NCBI RefSeq assembly: GCF_036880985.1
Contig: NZ_JBAJNO010000008.1
Location: 248,001-312,000 of the forward strand
DNA from: Limibacter armeniacum
GTDB taxonomy: Bacteria; Bacteroidota; Bacteroidia; Cytophagales; Flammeovirgaceae
Reading direction: 5' to 3'
Length of the DNA: 64,000 nt
The position numbers and the translations under genes are program-made. Of the stretch, positions 43,477-52,751 are shown piece by piece (positions within the stretch are counted from its first letter, which is position 1; each line of letters opens with the position of its first letter). The notes beneath the pieces are model-generated. The model was not told where the DNA came from. It did not search any database and worked only from the letters and a program-made list of their open reading frames with translations.

Positions 43477-46400
43477 CTATAACGGGATATCTACTATGAC
43501 AGAAGTTCCAGATCCTATTTGAGAATCAATACTGTAGTCACCTTTTAGGTAGTCAACTCTGGACGCAAGATTTTCAAGTCCAATACCATGCCTTTGCACT
43601 GTAGGGTCAAAGCCTTTTCCATCATCCTCAACAATGATATTTAAGCTGTCTTCATGGCGAATCAACTGCATGTTTAATTGGGACGCTTGAGCGTGCTTGA
43701 TGACATTCTGAACTAACTCAAGACATATTCTGTAAACTGCAACCTCAATATTTTGTGAAAGACGCTCGTCCAAGCCATAGACACTGAAATCAATTTGTAG
43801 GGTAGAAGATGCTTCTACCTGCTGAAGAAAACTTCCCAGTGTCGCTACTAGCCCGAATTTAATGAGTGAGCTTGGTAACATATTATGTGAAATACGTCTG
43901 ACTTCCTGACATGCATTATCCAATAGGGCAAGTGCTTTCTCATACTCCTGTTGCTTTTCAGGAATCTTTTCCTCAAAGTTTTCCTGAAAATGCGTGAAGT
44001 GCAGTTTTACACTTCCCAATAAGGCGCCAAGGCTGTCATGTAAGTCTTCTGCAATACGCTTTCGTTCGCTTTCCTGTGTCTCGACAATGGTATTGATATG
44101 GGTGTTTTTTTGCTCTTCAATCAGTTTATGCAACCTTTCTTTTTCAATCATTTCCTGTTTCAGTTCCTTGTTCAAGGCAACCGATTGTTGGTGAATACGT
44201 GCTTTTTCAAGATTGATACCACCCTGTCTGGCAATTAGTCCTGTCCAGAATTGTCTACCATGCGTGAATATATCTGTAGCGTAGTTATTCTCCAGATAGA
44301 CCAGTCCCGTTAGTTCATCATGAATAATGATTGGAATACAAAGCAGGGACTGGATACCTTGCTGTAAGATATAGTCTCTTTCCCTGATGATATCATGATC
44401 GGAAGGATGAGAACTCATCAGCGTTTGCTGGCTTCGGATACAGTAACGGAGAACAGAGTGTGAAACCCGTTGAGTATCCTTGATAGGTGTAGGCTTTGAG
44501 ATTGCTTTCAGGTAATGGTCTGTAGATCGGGCTTCACCCACCAGCATAATATCTTCGCCTTTTCGGAAAAAAAGTAAACACCTAGATGCGGCAGCGGCAG
44601 TCAGTAAAAGTGAAAGCATTTTCTTGATCGTACTTTGTTCATCAAGTTCAGCCCCAACTTCCTGTTGTACATGTTCAATTTCCTCCATACGATGCTGAGG
44701 TGGCTCAGGCTGGTTTTTCAAGAGGTAGGCATACTTTTCCTGTAACTGAGTAACCTTTGCTTTGGCTCCCCAACTATTGAAGCAGCGAATACTTTTGGTA
44801 AGCTTTTGACGGACCTGTTCGATAGGGTACTTCTCCGTTAGCATAAAAGTACTCATCCGCAGGTTTGCAATAGCTTCATGCTGAATATAATTGTATTGAA
44901 AAGCTTCTTTGGCTGCGAGCTTGTAGCTATGCAAAGCTTTCGATTTCTCACCTGATATTCTGAAAAGTTCAGCAGAGAGTATATGGTATTTGTGGCTGAA
45001 GTTTTCTGGCGCGTTTTCACTCCATCTCCACAACATACTTTTGTAGAAGTACAACTTTTCGAGTGCTTCCTCCCTTTTCTCACTTTCAATATTGATATAG
45101 TTGATAGCGGTGGAAAGCCCCATCATAAAAATATTTTCGGCATATCGTGGAGAGCCACGGAGCAAGGCACTGTTGGTATGGGCCGCTTCAAATTCCAGCA
45201 TGGCTTGTTCATGCATATCAAAGAACAAGTAATAGAGTCCTCTGACATGGTAATAGAAAAACAGTTGCTCCTGAAATGTAAACCTTCCTCCTAATGGTTT
45301 GGGAGATACTTTTCTCAGGTTGAAAGAGGTACTTACTCCTGATAGCTTTCTGATCAGTTTACGTTCTGCTTCAATGATGTATGCATTCTTTTCCTGAAAT
45401 ACACTAGGAGATTCAGGGTTTGTATCCAACAGTTCAAAAAGTGGGTACCCAAACTGAAACTTGGTATCAAAGGCTAATTGCGTAAGCATATCTGCCCCAA
45501 AACCATCTCCTTGCTGCAAGCTTTTTTGAATACTGTTTTCGAGGTTTGGAATGGTTTTACGCAATGGCGCTTTCCAGCTTTGAACAAAGTAGGCATAGTG
45601 TCCCAAAATCTGACTGTATAGCGAACTGTCCTTTACCTGTTTTCCTAGCTTGAAACCAAGTTCGCCAAACGCCAAGGCAATGTCCATGCTTTGCTCTGTG
45701 CCAATCAGTGTCTTGCTGAGCGTTACGCATGCCATGGCGGTAATTCCTGTAGGACGTGTTCGGATGGCTAAGTTCAGGATAAACATTGCCTGCCATTTCA
45801 ACAGGTTGGAAGAGTAATGGTGAATGGCTGTAGTACCTGCATGAAGCAGGTTTAAGATGGCAGACTCTTCCGCATTATTTTCTCTATTGGAACATGCTGC
45901 AATAGCATCAACACCATTTTCATCTGTAAAGCGATTCAGTTGTAGTTCTTCAGTTTGAAGTTGGCTAACGATATCCTTTTCACTCAAAGGCAGGGATATA
46001 TCGAAATCACTTAAAGACTTCTGAAGAATCTCTATGGCATTACGGTAACGGCGTGTGTGAATGTTGATAGTAATCTTCTGTTGGTAAGCCCTTGCTCGAA
46101 GCAGTACATTGGTATTTTGCTGAAGAACCCTATCCAAGTGAATTTCAGCAAGGTCAAAGTTTCCATGTCGGTATTCACAGCGGGCTTTTTCGAGCTGAAT
46201 TTGGGCTTTTAGTTCACTATGTTCTTCAGGCTTGGTAGTCTCTTTCAGCAAGTCAGCAGCCGTATTGTAGTACTTGATTGCAATCTCAAGAGCCTGGTTT
46301 CGGCGGGAAGCATTTCCTGCTTTCAGGTTCAGTCGTGCTATGGCTACCGATTCATTTCGCTGCTTGACAACCGGTAAGGCTTCATTGTAATGATTTGTAA

Positions 46401-47661
46401 TGAAAATCAATTCTGAAGGCACAAGTTTATCCGCATGGCGCTTATAATGAAAGTCTGCAATATTGTAGTGAATTTTCACCCGTTGTTCGACCGAAATGGT
46501 ATTGTAGATAATTTCAGCGTAATAACCTTCAGCAAAAGCAATTTCGCGGTTTCTATAAGCCAATAAACCCTTACTCATGGCTTCCCCTACAAGTTGAGTG
46601 ACTAGTTTTTCCTTTTTGTCGAGTAGATGACACAACGTGGCTAAGTTGAACTGTCCCATGCATGACATGTACTTCAGCATCATCTTGGTTGGGTGAGCTA
46701 CACTGACAAGTCGTTCCTGAACAGAACCGAATATATTCATGTCCTTGAAGCGAGATTGGATCGCTTCAGCATTGGTTTGCCAATAACCGTTTTCTACCCA
46801 AATGAAATGAGAGTTTTTCAACTCTTTCAGTAGTGCTTTTACATAGAAAGGGTGTCCTTGGGTCAGTTTGAATACAGTTTGTGCAAAGTCTTTCGTACAC
46901 TTTCCTTCAGGAAAGGCAGACTCAATCAGGTAAATAATGTCTGCGGCATTCAGCGTCTTGACCTCTACCTCAGTGATGTCCATCTTTTCCTCCTTTAAGT
47001 CTTTGAGGATAAGCATCACGGGATGACCTTTACTCACTTCGTTTTTTCGGTATGCGCCAATTACAAGCACCTTATGTTCAAGTGAATTAAATGCCAAGTA
47101 TTTCAGTAGGTTGGTACTGGATGGATCCATCCACTGGAGGTCATCAAATAGAAATACGCAAGGTCGTTCACTGAAATCAAAAAAGACGTCAAGCAATGAC
47201 TTGATCAGTGGGTAGAGCTGGTTTTCTACACCTGCCATTGTAGAGGGTACTGCAGCGGGTGTATGCTTGATAAGCATAGAAAGTTCAGGAATGTAATCGG
47301 TCAATACCTGAAGACTGGAACCAAGCTTTTCCGTAAGTTTGCCTTCTAGCTTTTCCAAGGAGAGATTGTCCTGATGGGTAATCAGTTGATGAATATGGTT
47401 AGCCAAAGCTTCCTTGAATCCATAATAGGGAATCCCCTGATGGAGGGTGCTGAATTTCCCTTCAATGATCAAGGCTTCATGAGCAACTTCTTCCTTGAAT
47501 GTTTTCAGAAGCGTACTTTTACCCATGCCAAGGTATCCTGACACAAATGCCATATGCATATGTCGGGTTTCGGACTTGTTAAGTTGCTGATAGGCTTGTA
47601 ACAATTCCTGAAGTGCTTGGTCTTTTCCTGTCAGGTTTGTTTGTGTTGTTTCCTGATTCAT
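43477..47661 (-). CDS. AAA/STAND-type ATPase-TPR-GAF histidine kinase
   Basis: 1394 aa, cytoplasmic. N-terminal AAA ATPase (about 10-290) with Walker A GYLGMGKST and Walker B VFLFDDLQWMD; a long alpha-solenoid of TPR-like helices (about 400-990); a GAF domain (about 1020-1165); a coiled coil; and a HisKA_3/HATPase kinase module with RIAEDLHDSLGALLG (phospho-acceptor His about 1208), an N-box ELVQNVIKHA and G-boxes DDGKGFD and GIGLENL. The architecture is that of the trifunctional Ser/Thr kinase-ATPase-histidine kinase family but without the N-terminal Ser/Thr kinase. A cognate LuxR-type response regulator, usual for HisKA_3, is not in the window. A partial -7 box, TAAATTTG, lies at 47717-47710. 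Confidence 0.9.
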   Translation of the reverse strand: MNQETTQTNLTGKDQALQELLQAYQQLNKSETRHMHMAFVSGYLGMGKSTLLKTFKEEVAHEALIIEGKFSTLHQGIPYYGFKEALANHIHQLITHQDNLSLEKLEGKLTEKLGSSLQVLTDYIPELSMLIKHTPAAVPSTMAGVENQLYPLIKSLLDVFFDFSERPCVFLFDDLQWMDPSSTNLLKYLAFNSLEHKVLVIGAYRKNEVSKGHPVMLILKDLKEEKMDITEVEVKTLNAADIIYLIESAFPEGKCTKDFAQTVFKLTQGHPFYVKALLKELKNSHFIWVENGYWQTNAEAIQSRFKDMNIFGSVQERLVSVAHPTKMMLKYMSCMGQFNLATLCHLLDKKEKLVTQLVGEAMSKGLLAYRNREIAFAEGYYAEIIYNTISVEQRVKIHYNIADFHYKRHADKLVPSELIFITNHYNEALPVVKQRNESVAIARLNLKAGNASRRNQALEIAIKYYNTAADLLKETTKPEEHSELKAQIQLEKARCEYRHGNFDLAEIHLDRVLQQNTNVLLRARAYQQKITINIHTRRYRNAIEILQKSLSDFDISLPLSEKDIVSQLQTEELQLNRFTDENGVDAIAACSNRENNAEESAILNLLHAGTTAIHHYSSNLLKWQAMFILNLAIRTRPTGITAMACVTLSKTLIGTEQSMDIALAFGELGFKLGKQVKDSSLYSQILGHYAYFVQSWKAPLRKTIPNLENSIQKSLQQGDGFGADMLTQLAFDTKFQFGYPLFELLDTNPESPSVFQEKNAYIIEAERKLIRKLSGVSTSFNLRKVSPKPLGGRFTFQEQLFFYYHVRGLYYLFFDMHEQAMLEFEAAHTNSALLRGSPRYAENIFMMGLSTAINYINIESEKREEALEKLYFYKSMLWRWSENAPENFSHKYHILSAELFRISGEKSKALHSYKLAAKEAFQYNYIQHEAIANLRMSTFMLTEKYPIEQVRQKLTKSIRCFNSWGAKAKVTQLQEKYAYLLKNQPEPPQHRMEEIEHVQQEVGAELDEQSTIKKMLSLLLTAAAASRCLLFFRKGEDIMLVGEARSTDHYLKAISKPTPIKDTQRVSHSVLRYCIRSQQTLMSSHPSDHDIIRERDYILQQGIQSLLCIPIIIHDELTGLVYLENNYATDIFTHGRQFWTGLIARQGGINLEKARIHQQSVALNKELKQEMIEKERLHKLIEEQKNTHINTIVETQESERKRIAEDLHDSLGALLGSVKLHFTHFQENFEEKIPEKQQEYEKALALLDNACQEVRRISHNMLPSSLIKFGLVATLGSFLQQVEASSTLQIDFSVYGLDERLSQNIEVAVYRICLELVQNVIKHAQASQLNMQLIRHEDSLNIIVEDDGKGFDPTVQRHGIGLENLASRVDYLKGDYSIDSQIGSGTSVIVDIPL

Positions 47662-47841
47662 GCTTATGAAAGGCGTACCTTGGTTCTTTTATTTGATTCT
47701 GAATAAATACAAATTTACATTAGGAAAGGATAGTTTTAAAAACGAATAACTGATACCTGAGATGAATTCGGGTTTCAGGCATAAAAACCTTACTATCGGG
47801 CTTCACCTGTTTATAATATTTCAACCAATACAGAGATCATT

Positions 47842-48981
47842 TTGAAAAAACTGAATAACCTTAACCGTTTCCAAACCAACCTGCTTCACCTCTCTTTGTT
47901 TATCATAACCATGGTAGGGACTACTTTTGCTGGAGCCGAGTGGATGTTTGGAAAGTCATTCGCTATCACAGGGATTACGACTGATGAGTTTTTGGCAGGA
48001 TTGTCCTTTTCCATTCCATTTCTAGGAATACTGACGGTTCATGAGTTTGGACATTACTTTACTGCCAAATACTATAAACTGAAAGTCAGCTTACCTTACT
48101 TTATTCCTATGTGGTTTTTTGGGTTAGGTCCCAGCATAGGTACAATGGGCGCATTTATCAGTATAAAAAGTAGGTTAAGAACAAGGAAAGAGTTTTTTGA
48201 TGTAGGTATTTCAGGACCAATGGCGGGCTTTTTGGTGGCATTGGGTGTTTTGTATTACGGGTTTACCCACTTGCCTCCGGCAGCGTATATCTTTAATGTC
48301 CACCCAGAGTATGAACAATGGGGCTTGGATTACGCTAAATATGCTTATGAAAATATTCCCGAAGGACAGAACTTTATGATGGGAACAAACCTGTTATTTG
48401 AGTTTTTCAAGGCTTTTGTCGTGACGGACCCTTCTTTGATTCCAAACCCGCATGAAATGATTCACTATCCGTTTCTGTTGGCGGGTTATCTGGCCTGTTT
48501 CTTTACAGCGTTGAACCTGATTCCTATCGGTCAGTTGGATGGAGGGCATATTCTTTATTCAATGCTAGGCTATAAAACACATAAGAAGATTGTACCAGTG
48601 CTGTTTCTGATTTTTCTTTTTTATGCAGGGCTAGGTATGTTTTCGATGCATGATGAGGTTGGTGATTTGTTGATATATGCTCCAGTCTATATATTTTTCC
48701 TGTATTGGGTACTGATCAGAACTTATCAGAACCGTATGCAGACATTGGTAATGGCAGTAGGGGTGTTTACAGCTCAGTTTGTCGTGAAATCATTTTTTCC
48801 AGAAGTTGAGGGGTATCAGGGATGGTTATTATTTGCATTACTGATAGGTCGGGTGATTGGAGTTTATCATCCACCAGCGATTTATGCAGAGCCGATCGGA
48901 TGGAAAAGGCAAGTATTGGGCGTAATGGCGTTGGTAGTGTTTATATTATGCTTTTCTCCTATGCCTTTTATCGTTAAATAG
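47842..48981 (+). CDS. Site-2 protease family (M50) membrane metalloprotease
   Basis: 379 aa, about six to seven membrane segments. The zinc-binding HEFGH (residues 67-71) and the second ligand motif NLIPIGQLDGGH (about 226-237) are those of intramembrane S2P/M50 proteases, which cut transmembrane anti-sigma factors or other membrane proteins; Asp in the LDGG motif is the third ligand. No PDZ domain is visible between the two motifs. The start is a TTG at 47842 (MKKLNNLNRF); no ATG gives a better N-terminus. It stands alone on the + strand, divergent from the histidine kinase gene. Confidence 0.87.
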   Translation: MKKLNNLNRFQTNLLHLSLFIITMVGTTFAGAEWMFGKSFAITGITTDEFLAGLSFSIPFLGILTVHEFGHYFTAKYYKLKVSLPYFIPMWFFGLGPSIGTMGAFISIKSRLRTRKEFFDVGISGPMAGFLVALGVLYYGFTHLPPAAYIFNVHPEYEQWGLDYAKYAYENIPEGQNFMMGTNLLFEFFKAFVVTDPSLIPNPHEMIHYPFLLAGYLACFFTALNLIPIGQLDGGHILYSMLGYKTHKKIVPVLFLIFLFYAGLGMFSMHDEVGDLLIYAPVYIFFLYWVLIRTYQNRMQTLVMAVGVFTAQFVVKSFFPEVEGYQGWLLFALLIGRVIGVYHPPAIYAEPIGWKRQVLGVMALVVFILCFSPMPFIVK

Positions 48982-49001
48982 GTAACAACAGAAAAAGAAC
49001 A

Positions 49002-49037
49002 AAGCCAGTAGCAATAATCCCTTATCGCTGCTGGCTT
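49002..49037. terminator. Hairpin downstream of the M50 gene
   Basis: 11-bp stem AAGCCAGTAGC/GCTGCTGGCTT with one G-U pair (49002-49012 with 49027-49037), followed by TATATATA rather than a T-run. A weak terminator for the M50 gene, or an mRNA end-stabilising hairpin. Confidence 0.55.
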
Positions 49038-49169
49038 ATATATAGGTATGTGATGGTATGAGTTTCATGCTGCTGATAATGTAAGTAATAGTATAGAAGG
49101 TTTGTTAGTTAGGTTGCTTCCCTCTGTAATACAGTTATGGAGAAGCATTTTGAAGCAGCTAGTTCGCAA

Positions 49170-49973
49170 TTACGCATCCGGCTCTTCCTCTCCAGATACA
49201 GAGTAAATCACTCTGCGCTCAGGTGGAGTGTCTTGTGGTACGTCCAGCATACCGAATCCATGGTTGGTCAACTCACCAAAGCCATTTTCAAAAATAAAGC
49301 GCTGTACTGTCGGGTCTGCATAGAACTCAAAAGGGAAAGTATATCCTCTGATTTCTTTGATGCTGCCATCAATGATCAACGTGTAGATACGCGCAAATTT
49401 TTTCTCGCTTTTGGTAATGCGTTCCAAGTATTTGCTGTCTGGAATAATCTGGAAACGGAAGAAAGATGAAATCTCTTCTGCTGAAAACTTCCCGGACTTT
49501 TCCATTCTGAACATGGTTGACTCATAGAGCAGGTCAGAAAACTCGTCAGTTGTAGGGAAGATAAACTCCTTGTTTCTCGTATTACTCCTTTCGTTACGGA
49601 TTACCAATGGCGAAATGCAGAGGAACTTCATGTGCTCCTGATATTCAGGTGCCACTTCTTCTTCCACTTTTTCAGGAATCAACACCAGATTGCCAAGCGT
49701 CAGGTGTGGTTGTTCAAAAGTTTTTTGAATTAGAAGGTTGATAAAAACCTTGTCGGCACTACTGAATACAATGGTTACTCGTTTTGAAAAATAGTGTAAG
49801 CCCTCACGGCCTACCTTCGTTTGTCCTTTCAGTCCCGAATAACAAAAGCTTTGATCTTCTAGAGGGAAACCAGGGCCTAAAATTTCTTTGGCCAAGTTCC
49901 AGATCAGCTTTTGGTGATGGAAGGGGAGGACAGCTCCCTTGTTCTTCAGACTAAAAATTACTCGAATCCTCAA
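49170..49973 (-). CDS. cas6: Lone CRISPR-associated endoribonuclease Cas6-like protein
   Basis: 267 aa, TTG start at 49973 giving the usual MRIRVIFSL opening. Cas6 cleaves CRISPR repeat RNA. Seen: the N-terminal RAMP-type strand, YSGLKG in the position of the family's Y/F-S-x-L segment, and the C-terminal glycine-rich loop GFGELTNHGFGMLDV (231-245), the hallmark of Cas6. I see no clear His in the 35-50 region, where the catalytic His of archaeal Cas6 lies; H19/H20 and H60 are the nearest. No other cas gene and no repeat-spacer array occurs in the window, so this is an orphan. It may act in trans on an array elsewhere or have another RNA target. The C-terminal tail is acidic (SGEEEPDA). Confidence 0.82.
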   Translation of the reverse strand: MRIRVIFSLKNKGAVLPFHHQKLIWNLAKEILGPGFPLEDQSFCYSGLKGQTKVGREGLHYFSKRVTIVFSSADKVFINLLIQKTFEQPHLTLGNLVLIPEKVEEEVAPEYQEHMKFLCISPLVIRNERSNTRNKEFIFPTTDEFSDLLYESTMFRMEKSGKFSAEEISSFFRFQIIPDSKYLERITKSEKKFARIYTLIIDGSIKEIRGYTFPFEFYADPTVQRFIFENGFGELTNHGFGMLDVPQDTPPERRVIYSVSGEEEPDA

Positions 49974-50344
49974 AGCAAAAAATGTTTTTAGATGAAAATT
50001 ACCGATGAACCTAGCAATGATAAAAAAGCAATTTCCTTATAGAAGGAATTACTTACCAAAATCAATCAAAGTCAAGTAGTATTCTTGTTTAATTGCAAAA
50101 GCTGTAACATAAAATTAAGCTACATTTTCAGCTTAATGTAAATATTATAACATTATTCAGAATAGCGCAATAATTATTGCTATAATCTTTGTTCAGTCCA
50201 ATTTCTCCTTTCATTAAGAATATTCACTAACTTGCTAATATCTCAAAATTAGTTCTAAAAATAATATTCATTTTCCGTGCTAAATGATACGTTTTGTAAC
50301 CAATTACGGGTAATTGGTTGGGACACAATCTCGAAGTGTACCCA
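49974..50344. other. AT-rich gap without CRISPR repeats
   Basis: 371 bp between cas6 and asnB. No repeat-spacer pattern. It contains an 8-bp hairpin (50114-50121 with 50130-50137), a perfect 10-bp inverted repeat with a 2-nt centre (50298-50307 with 50310-50319), and the IS-end-like segment that continues into the end of asnB. Confidence 0.6.
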
Positions 50345-50351
50345 TTAGGAC
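50320..50351 (-). mobile_element. IS-end-like remnant at the asnB stop codon
   Basis: On the minus strand GTCCTAAT, GGGTACACTT and GTGTCCC occur in this order. The same three blocks, rearranged, occur at 62754-62782. The first block contains the stop codon of asnB (TCC TAA). The shared words look like fragments of an insertion-sequence end, but no transposase is present, so this is tentative. Confidence 0.4.
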
Positions 50352-52237
50352 GAAAACTTTTTCCACCAATGCTGGAATGCAAGTATTGCCCAAACCTGAT
50401 TTTGGTCAAAATTGTTAGTATGAAATACCTGTTTCCTCACTTGTTCAATATAGTCAGGTGAGAAAATTTCTTGCTCACGTACAAAATCCAAATCGAGCAT
50501 TTCTTCGACCCAAGGCTTTAGCTCATTTTTAAATCCTTTAGCCAAAGGCACCTCAAATCCATGCTTAGGACGGTTGTAAATCTCGTCCGGCAAAAGAGGT
50601 CTCACAGCATCTTGCAACAGGCGTTTTTTCATATTGCCATTGATCTTGTAAGACGCCGGAAGTGAGAATGCAAACTCTGCAATTCGGTGATCCAAGAATG
50701 GAACTCGCACTTCCAAAGCATGTGCCATTGACATTGAGTCCACTTTATGTAACATGTCGTTTGGCAAGAGCATTTTCATATCAGCAAAAAGCATGTCATT
50801 GATGCCATTTCCAGTAATATGCTGCGTGAAATATTCTTTTCGAGCTTCATACTCACTGTCTATAATCAGGGATCTGGTTTTACCAGTGAACATGCTGTAA
50901 GCTTCCATTTCACTTCTCCAGCTGCTCAGGTACCAGTACCTTTCCTGATCGCTCATGCCCATTCCCTCCGCAAAGCGATGTAGCTGTCTTACTTTATTCC
51001 CTAAGTATGAGTTACGGCTTTTGGGAAGTATTTCCAGTACAGGTAATGCAGCACCTAGCATTCTGGCTGCGGTTCCTTTTTCTCTTGCTTTGAATTCCCC
51101 TTGGTACTTGTTGTAACCTGCAAAAATTTCATCACCTCCATCTCCAGAGAGTGCCACTGTAACATGCTTTTTGGTCAGTTCACATAACATATAGACAGGG
51201 ATGGCTGAAGAGTCAGCAAAAGGCTCTCCATAAAAGTCCAGTAACTTGAACAAGTGTTCGTAAAAGTCCTGAGTGGTCAGCTGGAATGCAGTATGGTTGG
51301 TCTTGTACTTATTGGCAACCATTTCTGCATACTTGGTTTCATCAAAAAGCGGCTCATTTTTATAGCCTATTGAGAAAGTATTCAGCTGGCTGGTGTATTT
51401 GGATGCCAAGGCAACCACTGTAGAGGAGTCGATACCTCCACTGAGGAATGCGCCTAAAGGGACATCTGCGATCATACGTTCCTGAACAGACTCATCCAGC
51501 AACTCTAATAACCTTTTTTGTGCTTCCTCATAGCTGCAAGGTGCTTTAGTTGGCTCATCAGGACCTTGCAACTGATAATATTTCTGAATTTGAACTTCCT
51601 TGTTTCGGACGGTCATATAGTGTCCTGGCTCCAGCTTGAAAATATTTTTGAAGATGGTATTGGGAGCAGGAATATAACTTAATTGAAAGTATTGAAGTAC
51701 GGATGTCCAGTCAGTTTCCTGTGGAATATTGTAAGCAAAAAGCGACTTGATTTCAGAGGCAAAGATCAGCTTGTCTTCATCTTTATAATAAACCAAGGGT
51801 TTGATGCCAAAGCGGTCTCTGGCAACGAACAGGCTGTCATCTGATTTGTCAAACACGGCAAATGCAAAGAAACCATGCAGTTTGTTGAGACACTTTTCAC
51901 CTTCATGTATATATAGCTGTAGAAGCACTTCTGTGTCAGACTGTGTCTGAAAAGTGACCCCTTTGGCTTCCAATTGTTGCCTGAGCTCTCTATAGTTGTA
52001 TATTTCTCCATTGAAAACAATGGTAAACCTTTCGGAAGGGTCAGACATAGGTTGGTTGGCCTCTGTAGACAAGTCAATGATGGAAAGGCGACGATGTCCT
52101 AAACCGACATAGTAATCCGTGAAAACATTATCGGCATCAGGGCCTCTGTGTTGAAGCTCCTTGTTGCCTCTGGCGAGGTGAATGGAAAAAAGTCTGCCAA
52201 TTTCATTGAATGCATAAATGCCTGTGATACCACACAT
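50345..52237 (-). CDS. asnB: Asparagine synthase (glutamine-hydrolysing)
   Basis: 630 aa, makes asparagine from aspartate, glutamine and ATP. N-terminal class II glutamine amidotransferase with catalytic Cys2 exposed after Met removal (MCGITGIY), plus LQHRGPDA, GHRRLSIIDLS and FNGEIYNY; C-terminal ATP-pyrophosphatase domain with the PP-loop SGGIDSS (about 266-272) and ALSGDGGDEIFAGY. Length is normal for the family. In Bacteroidota such genes may also serve surface polysaccharide or peptide clusters, but here it stands alone. The last codons overlap an IS-end-like word, so the C-terminus (WWKKFSS) might be altered relative to relatives. Confidence 0.96.
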   Translation of the reverse strand: MCGITGIYAFNEIGRLFSIHLARGNKELQHRGPDADNVFTDYYVGLGHRRLSIIDLSTEANQPMSDPSERFTIVFNGEIYNYRELRQQLEAKGVTFQTQSDTEVLLQLYIHEGEKCLNKLHGFFAFAVFDKSDDSLFVARDRFGIKPLVYYKDEDKLIFASEIKSLFAYNIPQETDWTSVLQYFQLSYIPAPNTIFKNIFKLEPGHYMTVRNKEVQIQKYYQLQGPDEPTKAPCSYEEAQKRLLELLDESVQERMIADVPLGAFLSGGIDSSTVVALASKYTSQLNTFSIGYKNEPLFDETKYAEMVANKYKTNHTAFQLTTQDFYEHLFKLLDFYGEPFADSSAIPVYMLCELTKKHVTVALSGDGGDEIFAGYNKYQGEFKAREKGTAARMLGAALPVLEILPKSRNSYLGNKVRQLHRFAEGMGMSDQERYWYLSSWRSEMEAYSMFTGKTRSLIIDSEYEARKEYFTQHITGNGINDMLFADMKMLLPNDMLHKVDSMSMAHALEVRVPFLDHRIAEFAFSLPASYKINGNMKKRLLQDAVRPLLPDEIYNRPKHGFEVPLAKGFKNELKPWVEEMLDLDFVREQEIFSPDYIEQVRKQVFHTNNFDQNQVWAILAFQHWWKKFSS

Positions 52238-52518
52238 CTGTCTTTCTAATTTGGTGTTGAATTTAGCTTTTGAGCAAGTTTGATGCCTTTCTAGGGTTTG
52301 TACAAGTTATGCTAGGGCATTTTTGTTGCTCATTCTTTGTACTTCCTTAATATTGAATATAATAAATAAATGGTTATAACACAGCTTTCAGTATAGTGGG
52401 CTGTCTCTTTTTTGGGGATTGACTTTTAATTCGATACCTAAATATGTATTGGTTTATTTAAATGTCGAATTGGATTTTATAAAGGTAAGGTTCTTTTTGA
52501 CTAAAAGACAATATCATA
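52238..52518. other. Upstream region of asnB
   Basis: About 280 bp of A+T-rich DNA between the start of asnB and the end of the candidate small RNA. No ORF and no exact TAnnTTTG box is seen on the minus strand; the asnB promoter is therefore unlocated. Confidence 0.5.
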
Positions 52519-52683
52519 TAAAAACAAAACAGACGCAGGGCAAAGGTCCTGCGTCTGTCAAAGAACTGACATGAAGAACTGTATTTCTGTGCGTAAACAG
52601 TTCTCGAAAGATTGTTTTCAATACCCGTACAATCAGCCAATGGGTACCTGTCAGTTTCTCGCTATTATCTCATCTCATAACTT
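52519..52683 (-). ncRNA. Candidate structured small RNA between asnB and ispF
   Basis: About 165 nt on the minus strand with its own promoter (52689-52715) and a strong terminator hairpin. Predicted fold: a closing helix TGTCAGTT/AACTGACA (52649-52656 with 52564-52571), extendable by four pairs beyond one mismatch, enclosing two hairpins, AGAACTGT/ACAGTTCT (52575-52582 with 52597-52604) and TACCC/GGGTA (52622-52626 with 52642-52646). This forms a three-way junction before the terminator. A 60-codon ORF overlapping it looks spurious. It could be a 6S-type or other regulatory RNA, or an attenuator leader for asnB 280 nt downstream; I cannot match it to a family by eye. Confidence 0.55.
52529..52558 (-). 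terminator. Strong terminator of the candidate small RNA
   Basis: Perfect 11-bp stem containing CAGACGCAGG/CCTGCGTCTG (52529-52539 with 52548-52558), 8-nt loop, followed on the minus strand by TTTTGTTTTTA. Confidence 0.85.
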
Positions 52684-52688
52684 AGTTA

Positions 52689-52715
52689 CAAAGGTATAGG
52701 GATAGGTCTTACCAA
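52689..52715 (-). promoter_or_regulatory. Promoter of the candidate small RNA
   Basis: On the minus strand TTG (52715-52713) and TACCTTTG (52696-52689) separated by 16 nt, an exact TAnnTTTG box with a slightly short spacer. It lies just past the ispF stop (52752) and cannot serve ispF, so it implies a separate transcript. Confidence 0.55.
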
Positions 52716-52751
52716 CTTGTGATGGCTATTACCCTAATTTGGAGACTATTA

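Noticed and set aside
49137-49469. 110-codon + strand ORF opposite cas6
   Set aside because: Antisense shadow of the cas6 gene, which has clear family motifs on the minus strand.
49974-50344. CRISPR array next to cas6
   Set aside because: No repeated unit of 25-40 bp can be found in the gap or elsewhere nearby.
52458-52640. 60-codon minus-strand ORF
   Set aside because: Runs through the terminator hairpin and the folded part of the candidate small RNA; composition is not protein-like.
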